Shown here piece by piece: positions 1 through 8,130 of a DNA stretch of 64,000 nucleotides; position 1 is the stretch's first letter; each line of letters begins with the position of its first letter. Source of the DNA: Phycisphaerales bacterium UBA2421 (GTDB lineage Bacteria; Planctomycetota; Phycisphaerae; Tepidisphaerales; Tepidisphaeraceae). The notes under the pieces were generated by a model. The model had not been told where the DNA came from. It saw only the letters and a list, made by a program, of their open reading frames with translations, and made no database searches. Where the stretch lies: assembly GCA_002343075.1 (NCBI GenBank), contig DDRH01000036.1, positions 62,001 to 126,000 on the forward strand, in the 5' to 3' direction. Made by a program: the position numbers and the translations under genes.

Positions 1-1265
1 GGCCCGCCGTGCACGTTTAGCACCATGGGGACAGGTCGTTCGGGAATGCCGTCCTGATCGCTATCGGCATCAAGGGGGAGGGTCAGGTAGCTTACAAGCT
101 CCAGGCCATCTCTAGCCTTGATGACCTTCGGGTGCATCTTCGCGAGCGGAACATTCTCGAGATCCTTCTTCATGCTGTAGAGAAATTCTGCGCGCTTATT
201 CACTCGGTCATACAGGTAGCTCCGGCTGGGGCCGTTATCGAGGATGTATGCGACAGTCCACTTTGTGTCATCAAGCGTTCGACTGGTAATGACAAAGTCG
301 CCGTCGGCAACTGTCTTGAGGTAGTCCATGTCGGCTTGAATGCTCGAATCAAGCACTTTCCACTCGCTGCGAGCGTAGTTGAAGTTGACGGCCTGAAGCT
401 TTTTGGATGTCGGGTGAATCAGCACGCCGCCGGCGTCAGCCTTGGGATGCTCGGCGACGAGGGTCTTCTCCTTCGTCTCAAGATCCATTGTGTAGAGCGC
501 CGCAGTGTTCCGCCCGCGGCTATCGAGGAGATAGGCAACTTTGTTGTCTTTATCGAAGCCGACCATGTCGGTTGTCAACCCATCTTCCATCGGGACTTTG
601 TCAAACTCGGTGAACTTGCCATCGCCGTCGTTGGTGTAGGTCGCTGTGCCGCCATCGGGGGTCATGGTGACGACATGCCGGATCTTGAAATCATCGTCAG
701 GGATGACTCCCACAACCGGTGCGCCCGCAACCTGTTCTGGATTGGGCATGAATAGCGCTTTCTCACCCGTCACGACGTTGGCCTTCCAGACGTCGTGAAA
801 CTGTTCATTGCGGTCGTTGATCTGGACGAGAATCTCCTGTGGAAACTTCTCGCTCGTCTCGACGATACGGGCCGCGACTTTGGGGTTGTCCACGAGATTG
901 CGGGTTTCTTTGGTCTTCACGTTGATGGAAATAATCTGCCAGTTCTCATCGCCGCCTTGATCCTGGAGGAAGACCATGGTGTCTGGGGCGTAGGTCCACT
1001 GGGCACGCTGGATGCCACGTTTTGTGTCGTTAGTAACCGGCTCAGCCTTGTCGATCGCTCCCACGGGCGCGACCCAAACATTCAGCACGCCTTGGCTCGG
1101 CGCGAGGAAGCTGATGTATCTTCCATCGGGGCTTATTCGCGTCTGCGCCTTGTCGGGGTTGCCGAAGAGCACATCGCGGGGAATGAGTGGCGTATTGTTG
1201 GCCGCCAGAGCAGTTGTACCGAGCACGCCAGCTGTGGCTAGCGAGAGGATCATTTCACGAAACAT
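1..1265 (-). CDS. S9 family (prolyl oligopeptidase-type) peptidase, 3' part outside window
   Basis: Exported serine peptidase of the S9 family, cut off by the left edge. Read leftward from the ATG at 1265, residues 1-21 form a signal peptide ending in Ala. Next comes beta-propeller sequence, with SPDGRYISFLAP at about residues 45-56 and further WD-like blades. The last visible residues, VLNVHGG, match the start of the S9 alpha/beta-hydrolase domain (HGGP oxyanion motif). About 421 codons are visible; the Ser-Asp-His triad would lie beyond position 1. Such enzymes clip short peptides in the periplasm. No operon partner is visible: upstream is a tRNA gene on the other strand. Family assignment is good; peptide specificity cannot be inferred. 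Confidence 0.85.
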   Translation of the reverse strand, partial: MFREMILSLATAGVLGTTALAANNTPLIPRDVLFGNPDKAQTRISPDGRYISFLAPSQGVLNVWVAPVGAIDKAEPVTNDTKRGIQRAQWTYAPDTMVFLQDQGGDENWQIISINVKTKETRNLVDNPKVAARIVETSEKFPQEILVQINDRNEQFHDVWKANVVTGEKALFMPNPEQVAGAPVVGVIPDDDFKIRHVVTMTPDGGTATYTNDGDGKFTEFDKVPMEDGLTTDMVGFDKDNKVAYLLDSRGRNTAALYTMDLETKEKTLVAEHPKADAGGVLIHPTSKKLQAVNFNYARSEWKVLDSSIQADMDYLKTVADGDFVITSRTLDDTKWTVAYILDNGPSRSYLYDRVNKRAEFLYSMKKDLENVPLAKMHPKVIKARDGLELVSYLTLPLDADSDQDGIPERPVPMVLNVHGG

Positions 1266-1419
1266 GGGTCTCCTTTCAAGAAACCGGCTTTTTGGGGTGC
1301 TTAATCGAATCAGCCCGATCGAACAGTTTAGATCAATCCTGTGGATGAAGAAAGTTGCACAGCCGGCTTGCGAACGTGTGCCGTTCGGCCGGCCGCAACG
1401 GGCGATTTTTTCGGCGCTG

Positions 1420-1448
1420 CTGACTCCCGACGATACATCTGTTATAGT
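1420..1448 (+). promoter_or_regulatory. putative sigma70-type promoter of the tRNA-Ala gene
   Basis: A -35-like CTGACT (1420-1425) and a -10-like TATAGT (1443-1448) are separated by exactly 17 bases. The -10 box ends 17 bases before the first base of the tRNA. Position and spacing fit a housekeeping promoter; it is read by eye only. Confidence 0.45.
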
Positions 1449-1465
1449 CAAGGCGACCGATTTCC

Positions 1466-1538
1466 GGGCCTGTAGCTCAATTGGGAGAGCACTGCCTTTG
1501 CAAGGCAGGGGTTAGCGGTTCGATCCCGCTCAGGTCCA
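1466..1538 (+). tRNA. tRNA-Ala (anticodon TGC)
   Basis: A 73-base cloverleaf. The acceptor arm GGGCCTG (1466-1472) pairs with CAGGTCC (1531-1537), including one G-T pair, and A1538 is the discriminator. The anticodon stem CTGCC/GGCAG encloses the loop TTTGCAA with anticodon TGC at 1499-1501. The T-loop GTTCGATCC motif is present. CCA is not encoded: TT follows the discriminator, so it must be added after transcription. It is a lone tRNA gene. Confidence 0.95.
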
Positions 1539-1584
1539 TTGCAGTCGCGGTCCAGCCTGATGACGACAACCGTCACGGCTTGGG

Positions 1585-2256
1585 CTATCCAAGCACGATC
1601 AGCGTGCCGAACATTACCAGCCAGACGACATCCAGAAAGTGCCAGTAGAGAGCCGTATGACGAATCGGCATATGGTGCTCGTGGTCGTACGCATCTTGGC
1701 CGGCGCGGTAGAGCACCCAGCTAAGCGAGAGCACCCCACCCACCACATGCAGCGCGTGCACGACTATTAGGAAAAACATCGCGCCTGCCAAGGCCATCGG
1801 GGCGTCGGTGTTTGCGTTTCGATCGAAATGTTCAGCAAGAATGCTCCACAGGGACGGTGCCTGCACAATGACAAACAGCACTGCCAGGACGAGCGTCGCC
1901 GCCAGCCACGCACGAAACGGCTTCTGGCGCTCTCGGCGGACCGAAGCCAGCGCGCGGGAGACGGTCACGCTCGCTGCCAGAACCAGGCCCGTGCTCACCC
2001 AGAGCGACGGAGGCAGCACACCGCGGAGAGCGCCAAATTCCGGCACGGTTAGCGTTGCGACTGTGCCATCGCTCCTCTTGATCTGCCCCGAGCCAAAAAA
2101 GCCGGTTCGGATCGCTGCGTAAGCCAGCATACTGGCGAAGAAAAGGACTCCGAGGGAGAACACGAAGAGCCGCATCGCGATGACCGAACTGCGACTGGGT
2201 ACGCGAAGATCTTTTGGGGTGCCGAATGCGTGCGATGGGGTGGATGCGTGGCTCAC
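1585..2256 (-). CDS. second cytochrome c oxidase subunit III-like membrane protein
   Basis: Last gene of the ACIII/oxidase operon, 223 residues with about five membrane helices. The C-terminal helix pair contains ALHVVGGVLSLSW and LYWHFLDVVWLVMFGTL, the usual end of heme-copper oxidase subunit III, which stabilises subunit I in the cytoplasmic membrane. A fuller coxC lies two genes upstream, so the operon has two subunit III-like genes; this one may act as a small extra helix-bundle subunit. The start is uncertain. GTG at 2256 gives an N-terminus MSHASTPSH; TTG at 2283 and ATG at 2175 are also in frame, and none has a strong Shine-Dalgarno sequence. Family assignment is good, specific role inferred. 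Confidence 0.8.
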   Translation of the reverse strand: MSHASTPSHAFGTPKDLRVPSRSSVIAMRLFVFSLGVLFFASMLAYAAIRTGFFGSGQIKRSDGTVATLTVPEFGALRGVLPPSLWVSTGLVLAASVTVSRALASVRRERQKPFRAWLAATLVLAVLFVIVQAPSLWSILAEHFDRNANTDAPMALAGAMFFLIVVHALHVVGGVLSLSWVLYRAGQDAYDHEHHMPIRHTALYWHFLDVVWLVMFGTLIVLG

Positions 2257-2327
2257 CGGTAACTCAAGGCGCGCAACGCGCAAAAAGCAAGCTGGGTAAG
2301 CGAGATCTGTACGGCCGAAACCTGAAC

Positions 2328-2729
2328 TTATCGGGTTGTCGAGACCGCCGCATCAACCGAAGGGCGATACTCGCTCGTATCCATCATCGCAAATGCGAGG
2401 AAGATGGCAATGAACAGCAACGCCGACAGGAAGATAACGCTGTTGAATGGGCTGTCCCACCGCAGGTGCATGAAATAGAGGACTACAAAAGCCGATTTCA
2501 CCACCGCGATGCCCAACGCGACAAAGATATTGAGAGGCCCTAAGTCAACCAATGTAACTGCGACCGTCAGAACAGTCAGGGCGAGCAAGATCGCCAGAAC
2601 CCCTGCCAGTAGCCAGACCGGAACGACGTGCGGCCCGTCATGATGCCCATCTTGGCCAGCATCTCCCGTGGCTGCATGGGGATCGCCGTCGGCAATGAGG
2701 GATCGAAATTTTGCGTGAACACGACTCAT
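2328..2729 (-). CDS. cytochrome c oxidase subunit IV-like (prokaryotic COX4) protein
   Basis: A 133-residue protein: a hydrophilic His/Asp/Gly-rich N-terminus (about residues 14-34), then three membrane helices. The motif VVLYFMHLRWDSPFN between helices two and three is characteristic of the bacterial subunit IV family, a small accessory subunit of caa3 and bo3-type oxidases. ATG at 2729 is preceded by GGAAAC at suitable distance. The stop of coxC lies 14 bases upstream, so the two are cotranscribed. No catalytic residues are expected; it is thought to help assembly or stability of subunit I. The His-rich N-terminus parallels similar tracts in neighbouring operon proteins. Confidence 0.82.
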   Translation of the reverse strand: MSRVHAKFRSLIADGDPHAATGDAGQDGHHDGPHVVPVWLLAGVLAILLALTVLTVAVTLVDLGPLNIFVALGIAVVKSAFVVLYFMHLRWDSPFNSVIFLSALLFIAIFLAFAMMDTSEYRPSVDAAVSTTR

Positions 2730-2743
2730 TGTTTCGTTTCCGG

Positions 2744-3862
2744 TTAGTGGATGAGATAGAGCAACGGGAAGAGGAAAATCCAGATCAGATCGACCAAGTG
2801 CCAGTAAAGCCCGACAAGATCAACAGGAGTGTAGTAAGACGGGCCAAAGATTCCCGTTGCACCCTTGATCAGAATCCAGGCAATTAGCCCCATGCCGACG
2901 ACGACGTGTACGCCGTGAAGGCCGGTCATCATGAAGTAGATGCTGAAAAACGTGTTGACGCGCACCTTGTCTCGTGCGGGCAGATCGCCATATGCCATGT
3001 GAGCAGCGTGGCCGTGGGCCGCCTCGCTCGCGGCCAAGCCAGCCGGCCCGCCGGACTTGGGCACAATCTTGGCGGCATCGCTGGCAGCACCCAACGAGTT
3101 GGGATCGAAGAAGCTGACTGGAATCTTGGGGCCATCGACAGGTTTGGCCATGGCAGCCACTTCGGCATGTTCACCGGGCTTGGGTGCCTGCGGAGCTGTT
3201 TCTGCGCCTTCAGATCGGGGCGCGGCTTCGGCACCAGTGGCAAGATTTGCGTGCTCTACCACGGGCTTACCCGCGACGCCAGTGTCGTGGGCGTGATCGT
3301 GACCCTGTGCTGCAGCCGCACCGTGCGATACGCCGGCCGCGCCGTGGGTGTCATGCGCTTCGCCGGGCTTCTCGGGGCCAGCATAATCCTTGTTGTAGAC
3401 ATTTAGTCTGCCGGGAAAAAGGTGGTGCTCCCATTTTGCCTTATATTCGATTCCTTTAATGACCATAAACCCAGCCCCGCCGAGGAGGGTGAGCACCAGC
3501 AGGACGCAGAGCAGTCCTTTCTGGCCAAGCTGTGCCGCGCGCACGCCCCAAGCCATTGTGAAGCTGCTCACGAGAAGCACGACAGTATTGACTGCTCCCC
3601 ACCATTTATCGAGGTAGGTGTGCGCGTACATGAACACTTCGGGGTGGTTGTGACGGTACACCGCATAGGCACAAAACAGCCCGCCGAACATCAGCAGTTC
3701 TGTTCCAAGGAACACCCACATGCCCAGTTTGCCAGTGGTGAACTGCTGCTCAGGTGTGTCGAAGTGATGCGCCAGAAACGGGTTATGGCTATGGGCGTGG
3801 CCGCCATGGCCGTGGCCGTGGCCGTCATTGGGATCGCCGAGGTTGGTTGAGATGCTGCTCAT
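2744..3862 (-). CDS. coxC: cytochrome c oxidase subunit III with long His/Ala-rich loop
   Basis: Subunit III of the heme-copper oxidase, 372 residues, in the cytoplasmic membrane. An N-terminal His/Gly-rich tract (about residues 13-27) precedes helices carrying GKLGMWVFLGTELLMFGGLF. The C-terminal part has TGLHGVHVVVGMG and GLYWHLVDLIWIFLFPLLY, classical subunit III signatures. Between helices lies an unusual hydrophilic insertion of roughly 150 residues (about 135-285), rich in Ala, His, Pro and Glu; it makes the protein well over 100 residues longer than the family norm. It sits directly after coxA in the operon. Start ATG at 3862; the Shine-Dalgarno is weak (AAGAAAA). The insertion could bind metal or contact the adjacent ACIII; that is inference. 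Confidence 0.9.
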   Translation of the reverse strand: MSSISTNLGDPNDGHGHGHGGHAHSHNPFLAHHFDTPEQQFTTGKLGMWVFLGTELLMFGGLFCAYAVYRHNHPEVFMYAHTYLDKWWGAVNTVVLLVSSFTMAWGVRAAQLGQKGLLCVLLVLTLLGGAGFMVIKGIEYKAKWEHHLFPGRLNVYNKDYAGPEKPGEAHDTHGAAGVSHGAAAAQGHDHAHDTGVAGKPVVEHANLATGAEAAPRSEGAETAPQAPKPGEHAEVAAMAKPVDGPKIPVSFFDPNSLGAASDAAKIVPKSGGPAGLAASEAAHGHAAHMAYGDLPARDKVRVNTFFSIYFMMTGLHGVHVVVGMGLIAWILIKGATGIFGPSYYTPVDLVGLYWHLVDLIWIFLFPLLYLIH

Positions 3863-3885
3863 GAATTTTCTTGTGCTGACGTAGT

Positions 3886-5667
3886 TTAGTGAAGTTGACC
3901 CGTCCGCGCAGTGCCCGCAGCGATGGCCGCCTTAGCTTCATCGGTGAGCACCCAGCCTTCATCGTCGGATACATATCGCCAGCGGTCCAGGTCATATGGA
4001 TCGGTTACCACGGGCGTCGTCGGGAAGTTATCGTGCGGCGGAGGAGATGCGCTTTGCCACTCAAGCGTGTTCGACCCCCACGGGTTAGCGGGAGCCTTCT
4101 TGCCATTCAATAGCGCGGCCACCCAGTTAAACAACACAATCACCAGCGACAGGCCCATGATGTATGCGCCAATCGTCGACCAATAGTGGTGTGAGACAAA
4201 CTGCACCGGGTAGTTTGCATACCGACGGGGCATTCCATGGCTGCCGGCGACAAACTGGATAAAAAACGTGAGGTTAAAGCCAATGAAAAGCAGGATGGCC
4301 GCAAACGCGGCGACGCGCTCGTTATACATCTTCCCGAACATCTTCGGGAACCAGTAATTCATGCCGCCGATGAACGCGAAGAGCATGCTGCCGACCATGA
4401 CGTAGTGGAAGTGTGCCACGACGAAATACGTGTCGTGCATATGGATGTCAACCGACAACGCGGCGAGGAAGATGCCCGTCAGACCTCCGATGCTAAACAT
4501 CCAGATGAAGCCAATGCCGTAGAGCATCGGCGTCTCCAACCGAATCGAACCTTTGTACATGGTCGTGACCCAGTTAAAGACCTTAATGGCCGACGGGATC
4601 GCGACGCTGAATGTAATCAGGCTAAACGCAACGTTGGTCAATGCGCTCTGCCCGCTGGTAAACATGTGGTGGCCCCACACGAGAAACCCGAGAAGGGCAA
4701 TGGCGATCGACGAATAGGCGATGAAGGTATAGCCGAATATGTGGCGCCGGCTGAAGGTGGAGATAATCTCGCTGATGACACCCATCGCCGGGAGAATCAT
4801 GATGTATACGGCCGGATGGCTGTAAAACCAGAAAAAGTGCTGATAAAGCACCGGATCACCGCCGAGTGCGGGATCAAAAATGCCGATGCCCATCGCCCGC
4901 TCGGCAATAAGCAGCATCAGCGTGATGGCAAGAACAGGCGTGGCGAGAATCTGAATGATGCTGGTGGCATACAAGCCCCAGAGAAACAGCGGCATGTCAA
5001 ACCAACCCATGCCTTTCGGGCGCAGGGTGTGGATTGAGGCGATGAAGTTCACACCGGTGAGAATGGAACTGAAGCCGAGGATAAACGCGCCGCCGGTTGC
5101 CGGTATGACGCTGCTCATGCTCTTGCTGCTGGAGTAGGGGGTATAAAAAGTCCACCCGGTATCCAGGCCAAACCCGCCGGGCATGGTGTAACCCGTCCAT
5201 GCGTTAATGACACCACTTAACAGCACATAGAGGAAAAATGCGGCACCGGCGGCATAAACATAGAGACTGAGCAGGTTGAGCCGGGGAAATGCTACATCCT
5301 TCGCGCCGAGTTGCATCGGCAGGATGAAATTACCCAAAATCGCTGGCACCGCAGGAATGATGAAGAGGAACACCATCACGGCGCCGTGCAGACTGAACAT
5401 GTGATTGTAGAGGTTCCATGCCTGAGTCTTGTCGGCTAGGAGGGTCGGGCCTTCCGCAATCAGCTCCGTGCGAAGGAGCATGGCGAACGTGCCGCCGAGG
5501 AAAAACGCGAACAGCACGAGCGCCATATACATCAGCCCGATCCGCTTATGGTCGAGCGTGAACATCCATGAGAGAATGCCCTTGCTGTGGTTGAGATAGT
5601 TGTGGCCGTGCGGCTCATTGCCCTTGGCCGGCACGTCAAACTGATTTGGGGTTGTGATGGCTGACAT
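3886..5667 (-). CDS. coxA: cytochrome c oxidase subunit I (A2-type, caa3)
   Basis: Catalytic subunit of the terminal oxidase, 593 residues, about 12 membrane helices. It reduces O2 to water and pumps protons. Visible ligands are His94 (heme a, in SLHGAVMVF), His284 and Tyr288 (CuB and cross-linked Tyr, in YSHPAVYIM), His333-His334 (CuB, WGHHMF), and His419/His421 (hemes a3 and a, [11 protein letters not shown]). The usual D-channel Glu of HPEVY is replaced by Ala, while Tyr282-Ser283 precede the His: the mark of A2-type enzymes, in which the Tyr-Ser pair stands in for Glu. ATG at 5667 has GGAG seven bases upstream. It lies between coxB and coxC. Confidence 0.96.
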   Translation of the reverse strand: MSAITTPNQFDVPAKGNEPHGHNYLNHSKGILSWMFTLDHKRIGLMYMALVLFAFFLGGTFAMLLRTELIAEGPTLLADKTQAWNLYNHMFSLHGAVMVFLFIIPAVPAILGNFILPMQLGAKDVAFPRLNLLSLYVYAAGAAFFLYVLLSGVINAWTGYTMPGGFGLDTGWTFYTPYSSSKSMSSVIPATGGAFILGFSSILTGVNFIASIHTLRPKGMGWFDMPLFLWGLYATSIIQILATPVLAITLMLLIAERAMGIGIFDPALGGDPVLYQHFFWFYSHPAVYIMILPAMGVISEIISTFSRRHIFGYTFIAYSSIAIALLGFLVWGHHMFTSGQSALTNVAFSLITFSVAIPSAIKVFNWVTTMYKGSIRLETPMLYGIGFIWMFSIGGLTGIFLAALSVDIHMHDTYFVVAHFHYVMVGSMLFAFIGGMNYWFPKMFGKMYNERVAAFAAILLFIGFNLTFFIQFVAGSHGMPRRYANYPVQFVSHHYWSTIGAYIMGLSLVIVLFNWVAALLNGKKAPANPWGSNTLEWQSASPPPHDNFPTTPVVTDPYDLDRWRYVSDDEGWVLTDEAKAAIAAGTARTGQLH

Positions 5668-5729
5668 ATCAGCTCCGATTCGCTACGACTCGATTCCAAC
5701 AACACGGCTAAACAGATTGCACGCCAAAA

Positions 5730-6812
5730 CTACGGCTTGGGCGCGCCTTCGTCGACGACACCTTCCTCCAGAGCCGGCGGCTTGGTGGGGAGGTTGCTTT
5801 GATCAAATTTATCGCTCAGCGATTTCATGTACCAGATGATCGCACCGACGTCAGTTTCATTAATCTGGCCCAAAAAGCTGTTCATCTGCCCGGCTGGGTA
5901 GCCCGCCACGATTTTCTTCTGCGGATAGTAGATGGACTCCCGGATGTAGTCCTCATCGGCCTTGGACTGGCTGCCGTCGGTAAATGCCCGGTCGGCACCG
6001 AACAGGTCTTTCCAGGTCGGGCCTGTGTTGCTGCTGCCGTCGACCGAGTGACAACTCGTGCAGTACATGCCATACAATTGTGCGCCTCGGGCCTGAGGGG
6101 TCATTTTGTCGGTCCAGACGGAGGCGTCGGCGAGCCAATCGTCAAACATCTCGCGGGTGGGGTGTACAATCACCTGTGAGAGCATCTCAGAGTGGCTCGT
6201 GCCGCAATACTCGGTGCAATAAATTGGAAAGCCGTTAACCCACTTTTTCTGAGCGGCATCATATTCGCCTCGTGCTTCGGTGGCCTGAAACCACATTTTG
6301 CTGAACCGCCCGGGCACAACGTCCTTCTTTGATCGAAACTCAGGCACAAAGAGGCTGTGAATCACGTCGGTGCTGTTCATTACCAGTCTGACCGGTACAT
6401 CTTTGGGAATGTGCAGTTCGGAAACGGTGGTGCCGTTGGGATAGGTAAACGACCAGTTCCACATCTGTCCGGTTACCTGGATTTCGTAGGCATTGGGCGG
6501 AATGACCGCCATATCCATAAAGCCCCGGATGCCGCGCCACGCAATGAAAAGCACGATGATCGTCGGCGGGATGGTCCAGAGCATTTCAAGCGCCAGGCTA
6601 TGCCCGGCCGGGGCAGGGTGGTCGACTGCGCCACTACGGTGACGATACTTCAGCACAAAGCCGAGCATCATGACCAGGATAAGAAAGAAGAAGAAGTAGC
6701 AGATGTAGAGGATGGCGTAAAACATCCAATCCACTTCTGCTGCAACGGTCGAGGCCTGCTCTGGCATCCAGAACGTGGCCCCTTTGGATTGTGCGAGAAT
6801 GGCATTCAACAT
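5730..6812 (-). CDS. coxB: cytochrome c oxidase subunit II with fused cytochrome c domain
   Basis: Subunit II, 360 residues, which takes electrons from cytochrome c or ACIII and passes them through CuA to subunit I. Two N-terminal membrane helices (about residues 31-55 and 75-93) precede the cupredoxin domain. All CuA ligands are visible: His152, Cys199, Glu201, Cys203, His207 and Met210, in CTEYCGTSHSEM. A C-terminal cytochrome c domain has CTSCH at 251-255, making this a caa3-type subunit. The ATG at 6812 is preferred over the GTG at 6830, because the shorter form starts just before the conserved region and AGAGAA lies upstream. It sits between sco and coxA. The protein is membrane anchored with its domains in the periplasm. 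Confidence 0.95.
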   Translation of the reverse strand: MLNAILAQSKGATFWMPEQASTVAAEVDWMFYAILYICYFFFFLILVMMLGFVLKYRHRSGAVDHPAPAGHSLALEMLWTIPPTIIVLFIAWRGIRGFMDMAVIPPNAYEIQVTGQMWNWSFTYPNGTTVSELHIPKDVPVRLVMNSTDVIHSLFVPEFRSKKDVVPGRFSKMWFQATEARGEYDAAQKKWVNGFPIYCTEYCGTSHSEMLSQVIVHPTREMFDDWLADASVWTDKMTPQARGAQLYGMYCTSCHSVDGSSNTGPTWKDLFGADRAFTDGSQSKADEDYIRESIYYPQKKIVAGYPAGQMNSFLGQINETDVGAIIWYMKSLSDKFDQSNLPTKPPALEEGVVDEGAPKP

Positions 6813-6850
6813 GGGTGGTTCTCTAAACACTCTCTCAAATCAATTTACTG

Positions 6851-7741
6851 TCATACCGGTGCCGGCAATGGGCTTAACTTTCGCTTGTATTCCCGGCGAT
6901 AAAGTACCGTGAATACAGTGACGATCAGCACGACCGTCAGGGCACCGCCGCCGCGCATCAGCAGCATCGCAACTTTCGGGCCGTATCGGCCAGTGCTCCC
7001 GTCATACATGAAGCAGATCAGCATGATGCGATCGACCGTGGTGCCAATCTTACCTTCGCCGGCTTCGACGAGGCTTAGCCGAAGCGTACGCGGGTCAAAT
7101 CTCATGCCGTACAGATAACGTGAAAGTTGGCCGTCGGGAGTGAAAACCATGATCGCGGCGGGGTGGGAGTACTGTCGCTGCGATTCCACCCACTTAAACT
7201 TGTAGCCCACCGCACGAGCCAATTCGAGGATATCGCGCTTTTCGCCTGTCAGCAGGTGCAGTCCGGCGCCGTCTCGCTTTCGCTCGTAGGCCTCGACGAT
7301 CGACTGCTTCTTCTGTGCTGCAAGCCGGTATTGCTCGGCTGGATCGAACGAGACATACAACACGCGGTAATCATCGCCGAGGTTGAGCGTGAGGTCGCGC
7401 ATGGAACCGACCATCCCCTGGGTAATCTGCCCGCACAACTGCGGGCACTCAAAGTAGCCAAGCTGGAGCAAAACAGGCTTGGTGCCATCAAAATAGTCGC
7501 TTAGGGCAACCACTTCTCCGCGTTCATTAAAAAATTTAAGGTCCAGGGGAAGTTGGGTGCCGGGCTTTTCATCGATGCCGATGTCGCGCATCTCGGGAGG
7601 AATCCACTCCTGATACTGAGTTCTCGCCACGCCCGGTTGCTCAACGGTCGGCCCCGCAGCCGGCGCAACGCCGGGAGCTTCCGCCGTGGCAGGCGTTGCC
7701 ACAGCGAAGATAGCGAGAATGAGCGTTAGCGTGCGTGCCAT
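6851..7741 (-). CDS. SCO family copper chaperone/thiol-disulfide protein
   Basis: SCO1/SenC-type protein, 296 residues, which delivers copper to the CuA site of subunit II and/or keeps its cysteines reduced. A signal peptide spans residues 1-20 (MARTLTLILAIF start). The thioredoxin-like domain carries the copper-binding CPQLC pair (Cys99, Cys103) and the third ligand His193 in YSHPAAIMVF. A C-terminal hydrophobic helix followed by RREYKRK would anchor it facing the periplasm. ATG at 7741 is chosen over the in-frame ATG at 7768 because it gives a canonical signal peptide with GGAAG upstream. It lies directly upstream of coxB, the usual client. Confidence 0.92.
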   Translation of the reverse strand: MARTLTLILAIFAVATPATAEAPGVAPAAGPTVEQPGVARTQYQEWIPPEMRDIGIDEKPGTQLPLDLKFFNERGEVVALSDYFDGTKPVLLQLGYFECPQLCGQITQGMVGSMRDLTLNLGDDYRVLYVSFDPAEQYRLAAQKKQSIVEAYERKRDGAGLHLLTGEKRDILELARAVGYKFKWVESQRQYSHPAAIMVFTPDGQLSRYLYGMRFDPRTLRLSLVEAGEGKIGTTVDRIMLICFMYDGSTGRYGPKVAMLLMRGGGALTVVLIVTVFTVLYRREYKRKLSPLPAPV

Positions 7742-7777
7742 GAAGATTTCAGCTTCCAGTCGGGGCATGAAAAGATG

Positions 7778-8095
7778 TTAGGACCCACCCAGCGGCTGCG
7801 TCGTCGGGGGGCGGCCTTTTGTCGCGGCCATAATCTTGATTGCTTCGTCGATCGGCAACTGGACCGTGCCCGGCGAACCATCGACCTGTTTATATTTGTG
7901 CAAATGTCCCGCCGCGGCTTTGTCGGCCTGCACGGCTAACGGGTGCACGGCGTTGTAATGCTTCGCCGCAAACTCATCGTGCTCCAGTTTGAGGTAGTAG
8001 CCGTGCGTTGCCAGCAAAATGACGGCGAGCAGAACCACGCTCACCACGCCAACAAGCGTTACTTTCGGAACATTTACGTCAATCTCGAAGGCCAT
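7778..8095 (-). CDS. small single-helix protein between actF and sco (ActG-like by position)
   Basis: A 105-residue protein. Residues 1-11 are cytoplasmic, a single helix spans about 12-32 (VTLVGVVSVVLLAVILLATHG), and the rest is periplasmic, ending with LPIDEAIKIMAATKG and a Pro/Thr-rich tail. No heme or metal motif is visible. The ATG at 8095 is preferred because GAGAGG lies eight bases upstream; an upstream in-frame start at 8134 lacks this. In Rhodothermus marinus the small subunit ActG follows actF, so position suggests an accessory ACIII or supercomplex subunit; sequence similarity to ActG could not be tested. The start is close behind actF, so it is cotranscribed. Confidence 0.72.
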   Translation of the reverse strand: MAFEIDVNVPKVTLVGVVSVVLLAVILLATHGYYLKLEHDEFAAKHYNAVHPLAVQADKAAAGHLHKYKQVDGSPGTVQLPIDEAIKIMAATKGRPPTTQPLGGS

Positions 8096-8130
8096 GCTCA
8101 ATTCCTCTCGGACACAATCAAAATCCGAAA

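Noticed and set aside
4237..5037. Long frame opposite the coxA gene (266 codons)
   Set aside because: It is an antisense shadow of the conserved coxA gene, has a charged, low-complexity translation and no start signal.
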